Origin: Methanobacteriota archaeon
GTDB taxonomy: Archaea; Halobacteriota; Methanomicrobia; Methanomicrobiales; Methanospirillaceae
Assembly: GCA_009779205.1 (NCBI GenBank)
Contig: WRER01000082.1
Location: 1-5,316, forward strand
Direction of reading: 5' to 3'
Length of the DNA stretch: 5,316 nucleotides
The notes beneath the pieces were generated by a model. It searched no databases. It saw only the letters and a list, made by a program, of their open reading frames with translations, and was not told the DNA's origin. A program made the position numbers and the translations under genes. Numbering within the stretch: the stretch's first letter is position 1; each line of letters opens with the position of its first letter. Of this stretch, positions 1-3,853 are shown one piece after another.

Positions 1-21
1 GAGTTCTTTTTTCTCGCCATC

Positions 22-29
22 AAGGAGGA
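22..29 (+). promoter_or_regulatory. Strong Shine-Dalgarno site ahead of the 28-codon ORF
   Basis: AAGGAGGA lies 8 bases before the ATG at 38. It matches the archaeal/bacterial anti-SD core GGAGG at a standard distance. This is one of the clearest ribosome binding sites in the window and the main reason to take the tiny downstream ORF seriously. Confidence 0.5.
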
Positions 30-37
30 CTGTTATC

Positions 38-124
38 ATGCGTATGTTTTATAATGGTTTGTCTTGGATTTATGCATTTTTATTGCGCATAGCAGAGATC
101 ATATTTCCGCGTTCAGTTCTCTAA
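38..124 (+). CDS. Possible 28-residue hydrophobic microprotein (or tail of an upstream gene)
   Basis: An ATG at 38 opens 28 codons ending in TAA at 122-124. The peptide begins MRMFYNGLSWIYAF, continues LLRIAEIIF and ends PRSVL. Residues about 4-23 form one hydrophobic or amphipathic stretch long enough for a single membrane helix, with Arg at both ends. I do not recognise it. The start is supported by the SD at 22-29. Two alternatives remain. This frame is open back to the window edge, so it could be the C-terminus of a gene beginning outside the window. Reading frame 1 is also open from the edge to a stop at 52-54, so an upstream gene could end there and overlap this ORF. No conserved domain can be seen, and I do not assign a function. 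Confidence 0.35.
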   Translation: MRMFYNGLSWIYAFLLRIAEIIFPRSVL

Positions 125-190
125 GACGAGACATACATCTGAACCATTTATATTTTAATATCAACATTAAATCAAAAAAGTCTCGTAGAA

Positions 191-230
191 ACTGTTGCAA
201 TTAGTTTCAACCCATTTCAACTAGTTTCAG
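191..230. repeat. Four tandem 10-bp units
   Basis: The four units are ACTGTTGCAA, TTAGTTTCAA, CCCATTTCAA and CTAGTTTCAG. Each ends TT(T/G)CA(A/G), and units 2 and 4 share TAGTTTCA. The period is exactly 10 bases, close to one DNA helical turn, so the motifs lie on the same face of the helix. Such spacing is typical of cooperative protein binding sites or curved DNA, but no binding protein can be named. The left end also takes part in an imperfect palindrome at 188-208, with arms GAAACT and AGTTTC around TTGCAA. Confidence 0.55.
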
Positions 231-240
231 AGCATCTGAA
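226..240. repeat. 15-bp palindrome TTCAGA-GCA-TCTGAA
   Basis: The 6-bp arms are perfect around a 3-base centre, and the left arm overlaps the last unit of the 10-bp tandem repeat. The half CATCTGAA (233-240) also occurs as a direct copy at 136-143. It could be an operator-type dyad or a small RNA hairpin. There is no T-run next to it, so it is unlikely to be a terminator. Confidence 0.45.
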
Positions 241-287
241 TCATGTGTCTCACTCTTACATTATATGCTGTTTCAGCCAAGATTGTA

Positions 288-312
288 TTGTCACAGGTGA
301 CAAGTGCCTGTG
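288..312. repeat. Two overlapping, mutually exclusive dyads
   Basis: TTGTCAC (288-294) and GTGACAA (297-303) form a perfect 7-bp inverted repeat with a 2-base centre, a classic shape for a dimeric repressor site. CACAGG (292-297) and CCTGTG (307-312) form a second inverted repeat with a 9-base spacer, reusing bases 292-297. In RNA the two pairings would compete. In DNA the first looks like an operator. No regulator gene is in the window. Confidence 0.5.
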
Positions 313-320
313 CGTGACTA

Positions 321-357
321 CACAATATCGACTATACCCAATATCGCGAATATTGTG
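321..357. repeat. CAATATCG repeat cluster with nested inverted repeats
   Basis: CAATATCG occurs at 323-330 and again at 339-346, 16 bases apart. The inverted form lies at 347-355 as CGAATATTG. This makes an outer dyad CACAATAT/ATATTGTG (321-328 with 350-357) and an inner dyad CAATAT/ATATTG (339-344 with 350-355) around a CGCGA centre. Three half-sites in 37 bases resemble an operator array. The function is unknown. Confidence 0.5.
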
Positions 358-363
358 ATCGTC

Positions 364-498
364 TCATACTGCCAAAACGTGTTGATGTCCAAAAAGCATT
401 CTTGCTAAAGCACCAGAATAACTCAAGGTAATACGACCTACCACAATCTTACCTTCCTCCAAATACAACCTCCATGTCTCTATATAGTATACAATCAC
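364..498 (-). CDS. Hypothetical 44-residue ORF, possibly part of a decayed gene
   Basis: On the minus strand a GTG at 498-496 opens 44 codons ending in TGA at 366-364. The C-terminal part reads WRLYLEEGKIVVGR, then ITLSYSGALARMLFG, then HQHVLAV, a mix of charged and hydrophobic residues that looks coding-like. I do not recognise the family. A perfect SD (AGGAGGTGA, 507-499) precedes it, but only about 3 bases separate GGAGG from the GTG, shorter than usual. An in-frame TGA directly precedes the GTG, so the ORF cannot extend upstream. A second open frame on the same strand (547-452) overlaps it and also looks protein-like, so the pair may be a frameshifted remnant. It may equally be chance. 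Confidence 0.22.
   Translation of the reverse strand: MIVYYIETWRLYLEEGKIVVGRITLSYSGALARMLFGHQHVLAV
425..455. repeat. Inverted repeat AAGGTAA/TTACCTT
   Basis: Perfect 7-bp arms at 425-431 and 449-455 are separated by 17 bases. It lies inside the minus-strand ORF at 364-498, so it competes with a coding reading. It would fold as a stem-loop in RNA from either strand. No T-run follows it, so it is not a terminator. Confidence 0.35.
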
Positions 499-540
499 TC
501 ACCTCCTGAATCGTCCAGATGTCCACAACCACCAGAACGG

Positions 541-559
541 CTGGATCTTATCTGGATCC
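541..559. repeat. Direct repeat CTGGATC with an 11-bp period
   Basis: CTGGATC occurs at 541-547 and 552-558. The same bases give an inverted pair GGATC (543-547) and GATCC (555-559). It lies about 40 bases past the UPF0179 stop, so a minus-strand read-through transcript would carry a weak 5-bp hairpin here. It may be chance. Confidence 0.25.
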
Positions 560-583
560 TATTTTATGAAATAACAGAACTAT

Positions 584-590
584 AAAAAAA
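584..590 (-). terminator. T-run terminator of the egsA-UPF0179 operon
   Basis: On the minus strand seven T residues (590-584) begin 4 bases after the UPF0179 stop codon. Archaeal RNA polymerase commonly stops at such T-runs without needing a strong hairpin. The position right behind the last gene of the operon fits. Confidence 0.6.
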
Positions 591-594
591 GTAA

Positions 595-1155
595 TTACTC
601 TTGTTTTGATACAAATCGCGGAAGTTCATCAGGCAGCAATTCTAATAGTACTAATGTCCGTGAATCTCCAATCGGGCATGGCACTGTGTCTGTGGCTTCT
701 TCCTTCCCATCAGCGCTGTGCTCTCCTTGTGCCACATATCCAATCTCCCGAATGATATATCGTTGCCCTTTCAGAAGGCCGGGCGCATGACACTCAAAAA
801 AATACTCACATCGCTCATTACAGGGAGGCTGATACACAAACGAAGTATTACGAGCTGAAGTTATATTCTGAGGAAGAACAATGCGGGCAGAGATCAGCGC
901 AGGTACCACCTCTACTGTTTGAACGTTTCCCTCATGCACATCACATTCGTGTATGAGAGCCCGGGTGGAAATCACTTTGTACCTTCTTCCCAAGACCAAA
1001 TTATGGCATACCTTGCATAAGGTACAAGATGCACATGCCTCATTCATACCAGCATATACAAACTCACAACCCTCATGGGCGTACGCTTTTCCAACGACAG
1101 TAATTTTTCCGTTTTCGCTTTGCAATGTCATATACATCCCATCGTACTTATTCAC
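595..1155 (-). CDS. UPF0179 family cysteine-rich protein
   Basis: This belongs to UPF0179, an archaeal family of unknown function. It is recognisable from EFVYAG (31-36), the cysteine ladder C41-x2-C44-x2-C47-x2-C50, LGRRYKV (55-61), HECDVH (69-74), PPCNERCEYFFECHAPGL (110-127) and CPIG (160-163). Ten cysteines (30, 41, 44, 47, 50, 71, 112, 116, 122, 160) suggest metal or Fe-S binding, which is inference. There is no signal peptide or membrane helix, so it is probably cytoplasmic. At 186 residues it is longer than I expect for the family (roughly 150). A charged insert at about 143-158, just before CPIG, and the C-terminal tail account for the extra length. The GTG start at 1155 overlaps the end of egsA by 8 bases (GTGAATAA), suggesting coupled translation. 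ATG codons at 1137 (residue 7) and 1131 (residue 9) are equally possible starts, and none has a clear SD. Stop TAA at 597-595. The family call is firm; the start is not. Confidence 0.9.
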   Translation of the reverse strand: MNKYDGMYMTLQSENGKITVVGKAYAHEGCEFVYAGMNEACASCTLCKVCHNLVLGRRYKVISTRALIHECDVHEGNVQTVEVVPALISARIVLPQNITSARNTSFVYQPPCNERCEYFFECHAPGLLKGQRYIIREIGYVAQGEHSADGKEEATDTVPCPIGDSRTLVLLELLPDELPRFVSKQE

Positions 1156-2230
1156 GGTATAACATCGTGACCAATGTCTGAGCTGATTCTTTCGTGAGCC
1201 CTATATCCAAAATCGTATATCGCTCAGGTCGAATAGTTCTTGCCGCAAGGAGTGCCTCTACGATCTGTTCATCAGAAATGCCAACTTCTTGAGGTTTTGT
1301 TGGGGCTCCAATCCTTCGTAAAGATTCACGAATTGAGCGCCAATCCCCATTATGCAGATACATCGTCATGATAGATCCAATTCCACACGCCTCTCCATGC
1401 AGCGTTTTCCCTGGCGCAATCTTCTCAAGTGCGTGACCAAACTTATGTTCACCGCCTGATGCTGGTCGTGATGATCCTGCAATGCTCATTGCAATTCCTG
1501 AGAATACCAATGCCTCTACAACAATACGTGCAGCATCTGTACATTTTGGCTTGATAAGTGAAGATTGTTTTACAAGGGTTTCTGCCGTCATTTTTGAAAG
1601 TGCAATTGCATATTCACTTATTGGTTCACCTCGCATGCGGTGTGCAAACTCCCAATCTAAAATCGCAGTATAGTTTGAAATAATATCAGCGCATCCGGAA
1701 GCGAGAAGGCGATGAGGTGCCCCGGCAATAATTGTTGTATCTGCAATGACGGCAATTGGTGGCGCTGCTTCTATAGACACACTTCCTGTATCTGTTGGCA
1801 TCGTTGCGCGATTGGAGACGATACCATCATGTGATGCTGCTGTTGGAACACTGATGAATGGTTTTTCAACACGAAATGAAACTATCTTTGCGGTATCAAT
1901 AACTCGACCTCCACCAATAGCAATGAGATAATCAACATCATGGGCCGCCTGCTCTGCGGTTTCAATGACTTGTGGTGTGAGCGAAGAGGCAGAAAATACG
2001 GAGATATCATATGAATCTACATCCTTAAGACGTTGATACACCAGATCTCCTGCAACTCTGCCAGTTTTCTCTCCAGTAATGAGGAGGATGCGCCGACCTG
2101 GATGAACATCAGCACATATTCTTGGCATTTGCAAAATGGCATCTTCGCTGATGACGATATCGCGGGGTAGCTTCGTAAAAAGTCCTTGTTTTTCCGTGCG
2201 TGGTACATGCGGGATGATATCCATGGTCAT
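1148..2230 (-). CDS. egsA: sn-glycerol-1-phosphate dehydrogenase (NAD(P)-dependent)
   Basis: It reduces dihydroxyacetone phosphate to sn-glycerol-1-phosphate with NADH or NADPH in the cytosol. This is the first committed step of archaeal membrane lipid synthesis and the one that fixes the archaeal glycerol stereochemistry. The 360 residues match the family length. The dinucleotide-binding half has IAIGGGRVIDTAK (GGG at 106-108, D112) and SVPTAASHDGIVS (127-139). The metal-binding half has GCADIISNYTA (D182), SGGEHKFGHALE (H262, H266) and LHGEACGIG (H278). By analogy with glycerol dehydrogenase, D182, H262 and H278 should bind the zinc. All key motifs are intact. It is the first gene of a minus-strand operon with UPF0179. 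The ATG at 2230 is chosen as start; an ATG at 2224 (residue 3) is the alternative. Neither has a good SD, and the TATA element at 2259-2251 places transcription start almost on the start codon, so the mRNA may be leaderless. Stop TAA at 1150-1148. Confidence 0.96.
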   Translation of the reverse strand: MTMDIIPHVPRTEKQGLFTKLPRDIVISEDAILQMPRICADVHPGRRILLITGEKTGRVAGDLVYQRLKDVDSYDISVFSASSLTPQVIETAEQAAHDVDYLIAIGGGRVIDTAKIVSFRVEKPFISVPTAASHDGIVSNRATMPTDTGSVSIEAAPPIAVIADTTIIAGAPHRLLASGCADIISNYTAILDWEFAHRMRGEPISEYAIALSKMTAETLVKQSSLIKPKCTDAARIVVEALVFSGIAMSIAGSSRPASGGEHKFGHALEKIAPGKTLHGEACGIGSIMTMYLHNGDWRSIRESLRRIGAPTKPQEVGISDEQIVEALLAARTIRPERYTILDIGLTKESAQTLVTMLYRE

Positions 2231-2250
2231 GAGTTTGTTTCACTCTTCAG

Positions 2251-2259
2251 TATAATATA
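2251..2259 (-). promoter_or_regulatory. TATA-like box of the egsA operon, possibly bidirectional
   Basis: TATATTATA on the minus strand is centred about 25 bases before the egsA ATG. Archaeal TATA boxes sit about 26 bases before the transcription start, so initiation would fall at or next to the start codon. The element is nearly symmetric and is the strongest AT-rich box in the divergent 123-bp gap. It could also serve the DUF63 operon, giving a leader of roughly 70 bases. Confidence 0.5.
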
Positions 2260-2326
2260 GAACGTACAGCAATGTTAGGTATTTGGATCAGTTACATGAT
2301 GGTACTGCAGACTCAGGCCTTAGAGC

Positions 2327-2347
2327 AAAGAGAGATATCTTTTCTTT
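2327..2347. repeat. Imperfect palindrome just before the DUF63 start
   Basis: A purine-rich left arm and pyrimidine-rich right arm surround AGATATCT (2333-2340). Counting G-U pairs, the arms extend to about 2327 and 2346 with one mismatch. It ends about 7 bases before the ATG at 2354. It could be an operator or a weak hairpin near the start codon. The AGATATCT core could alternatively be a poor TATA element for a start near 2366. Confidence 0.25.
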
Positions 2348-2353
2348 TCAGAC

Positions 2354-3211
2354 ATGTATTACCTAATGGCAACTGATTTTATATACAAATATTACATAGA
2401 CCCAATTAGATATGGGGAGGCATATAACCCAGTAGACACTGTCACATACGCAATACTTTTGATTATATGTGTATATCTTCTGTACCGCCTGTTTACCAAG
2501 ATCAATATCACTATCGATCGTTCCTTCATCTATGCATTATTTCCATGGATAGTATTTGGTGGATTTTTACGTGTCGTAGAGGATTGCAACATGCTTGCTG
2601 CACCCATCAGCTATGTCCTGGTTACCCCACTTATATACTTCTTTATCTTTGCCATTGCTTTTATCACACTTATCAGCTCCTGGTACCTTGAGAGAAAAAA
2701 GGTTATTTCTTCTTGGAAGCTCATATTTGGGTATGCAGGAGGGGTGTGCTCATTTGTAACACTACTCATCCTGCTTTGGTTTGGTTTCACTCATACAACC
2801 ATTGATCTATCAGCTACTGCTATTATACTCACAGTAACTGCTGTTACAACCATTCTGATCTACGCAGTACTGCGATATATCTTTAAATGGACATATCTCT
2901 CTGAACGGTTATACCAGATGCTGATTGCAGGCCATATGCTTGATGCAAGTGCTACAAGTTATGGCATTGATCTTCATTCTGTGCATTATGTTGAGCAGCA
3001 CGTTGTAGGAAATGCATTAATAGAAGCAACAGGAACTGCATTCTCTATGTTTCCACTCAAATTGCTTGTGTTAATTCCCGGTATTTATATCCTGAATCTG
3101 TACCGCAAGGAGGGATCAGAATCCTTATGGTATCTTATTCTTATTGCAATGATTATGGTTGGAATGGCTCCGGGCATTCGTGATATGATGAGGATGATGT
3201 TACATGTCTGA
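2354..3211 (+). CDS. DUF63 family multi-pass membrane protein
   Basis: This is an archaeal integral membrane protein of family DUF63, function unknown. Its 285 residues suit the family. Hydrophobic segments lie at about 31-47, 58-72, 85-108, 120-145, 151-174, 187-205, 228-250 and 258-274, so about seven or eight helices. Family-typical polar motifs are intact: IDPIRYGEAYNPV (15-27), RVVED (73-77), GHMLDASATSYGID (193-206), EQH (214-216), FPLK (233-236) and PGIRDMMR (273-280). Charged and His/Asp residues inside predicted helices (R73, E76, D77, H194, D197) suggest a buried functional site, which is inference. The start at 2354 has no SD. An ATG at 2366 (residue 5) is a real alternative, because the conserved part begins at DFIYKYYIDP. 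It is the first gene of a plus-strand cluster divergent from egsA. Its last 8 bases overlap the next gene, implying the two are made together. Confidence 0.88.
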   Translation: MYYLMATDFIYKYYIDPIRYGEAYNPVDTVTYAILLIICVYLLYRLFTKINITIDRSFIYALFPWIVFGGFLRVVEDCNMLAAPISYVLVTPLIYFFIFAIAFITLISSWYLERKKVISSWKLIFGYAGGVCSFVTLLILLWFGFTHTTIDLSATAIILTVTAVTTILIYAVLRYIFKWTYLSERLYQMLIAGHMLDASATSYGIDLHSVHYVEQHVVGNALIEATGTAFSMFPLKLLVLIPGIYILNLYRKEGSESLWYLILIAMIMVGMAPGIRDMMRMMLHV

Positions 3212-3836
3212 TGATATGGAAAATACCAAAAAAGATATGACGAATATGATGACTCAAAAAACATATATCTCCAAGCGCAAATTTGGAGCGTACGTGTTAT
3301 TTTCCTGTGTAATGTTTTTGTTTTTCATTGTAACCGGATATTGGACCGCACAGGCAGATCCCACAGCCGGAGATCAGGTGTATACGATGTTTCAAGAGAT
3401 GGTAGTTGCAGGTGTTATTTCAGAGTCAGCTGTGATAATGGCACTTCAGATTTTCATCAATAATGTGCAAATCTGTGCTCTCATTTTTCTCGGTGGCGCA
3501 ACATTCGGACTGCTTACGGTATTTCTTTTAATGACAAATGGTATTGTCATTGGTGTTTTAATCGAAGTACTTCTTCGTGATATGTCTAAAACCGCATTGA
3601 TGATTGGATTATTACCTCATGGCATTTTTGAAATTCCTGCTGTACTTGTATCAGCAGCACTTGGAATGATTGTTGCACGAGGACTTTTTGAGGAATTTGC
3701 AGGAAGAGGAAATGCACTCAACTCAGCAAGAGCTGCAGGCTGGCTTTTTGTTACATATGTTGTGCCGTTTATTTTCATTGCAGCCTGTGTTGAAGCATTT
3801 ATTACACCGTTTGTGATGGGAATGATGCAAATATAA
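3204..3836 (+). CDS. SpoIIM-family (formerly DUF95) membrane protein
   Basis: This is a membrane protein of the family named after Bacillus stage II sporulation protein M. Archaea do not sporulate, so the name reflects homology, not role. Its 210 residues include a charged cytoplasmic N-terminus (1-26) and hydrophobic segments at about 27-47, 80-106, 108-123, 131-158 and 178-204. Signature elements are FINNVQ (84-89), LGGATFGLLT (96-105), TNGIVIG (111-117) and LLPHGIFEIPAVLVSAALG (136-154). The ATG at 3204 follows an SD-like GAGGATGAT (3190-3198) and overlaps the DUF63 stop as ATGTCTGA. ATG codons at 3216, 3237, 3246 and 3249 are alternative starts that would shorten the charged tail. The overlap suggests the product works with, or in fixed ratio to, the DUF63 protein. 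Its molecular function is not established for archaea. Stop TAA at 3834. Confidence 0.9.
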   Translation: MSDDMENTKKDMTNMMTQKTYISKRKFGAYVLFSCVMFLFFIVTGYWTAQADPTAGDQVYTMFQEMVVAGVISESAVIMALQIFINNVQICALIFLGGATFGLLTVFLLMTNGIVIGVLIEVLLRDMSKTALMIGLLPHGIFEIPAVLVSAALGMIVARGLFEEFAGRGNALNSARAAGWLFVTYVVPFIFIAACVEAFITPFVMGMMQI

Positions 3837-3841
3837 AGAGA

Positions 3842-3849
3842 AGGTAGGT
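3842..3849 (+). promoter_or_regulatory. Ribosome binding site of proS
   Basis: AGGTAGGT lies in the 17-bp gap after the SpoIIM stop. The first AGGT ends 8 bases before the proS ATG at 3854, and the second copy 4 bases before it. Either can pair with the anti-SD, but the first has the usual spacing. No promoter fits in so short a gap, so proS is probably co-transcribed with the membrane genes. Confidence 0.5.
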
Positions 3850-3853
3850 AAGT

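Larger units (their letters stand above)
125..594. other. Long noncoding region rich in dyad symmetry
   Basis: About 470 bases have no convincing conserved gene on either strand. I see no tRNA (no T-loop or acceptor pairing), no CRISPR array and no insertion-sequence ends. The stretch does hold a 10-bp-phased tandem repeat (191-230) and perfect or near-perfect dyads at 188-208, 226-240, 288-303, 292-312, 321-357 and 425-455. It also holds two overlapping coding-like frames on the minus strand (364-547) and the terminator of the UPF0179 operon at its right end. An AT-rich box at 148-157 (TTTATATTTT) could serve as a TATA element on either strand. The role of the region is unknown. Confidence 0.6.

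Noticed and set aside
188..240. CRISPR repeat or array remnant suggested by GTTTCAA/GTTGAAA motifs
   Set aside because: The units are only 10 bases with no spacers, and no longer repeat recurs elsewhere in the window.
230..300. C/D-box small RNA suggested by scattered CTGA and TGATG-like words
   Set aside because: C and D boxes are not at the right spacing in one orientation and no terminal stem is visible.
543..559. GGATC/GATCC hairpin as a rho-independent terminator of the minus operon
   Set aside because: The stem is only 5 bp with no T-run after it. The seven-T run at 584-590 directly after the stop is a better terminator.
519..569. 16-codon plus-strand ORF (MSTTTRTAGS...) downstream of a TATA-like box at 480-490
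   Set aside because: It has no SD, the TATA-to-ATG distance is about 34 bases and so too long for a leaderless start, and the peptide has no notable features.
953..2208. Short ORFs opposite or out of frame with UPF0179 and egsA (953-1162, 1482-1673 and 1746-1931 plus; 2017-2208 minus)
   Set aside because: They lie wholly or mainly inside two well-conserved genes, have no recognisable motifs, and look like frame shadows.
2467..2691. Plus-strand ORF of 74 codons inside DUF63
   Set aside because: It is an out-of-frame reading of a conserved membrane protein; its hydrophobicity is borrowed from the real frame.
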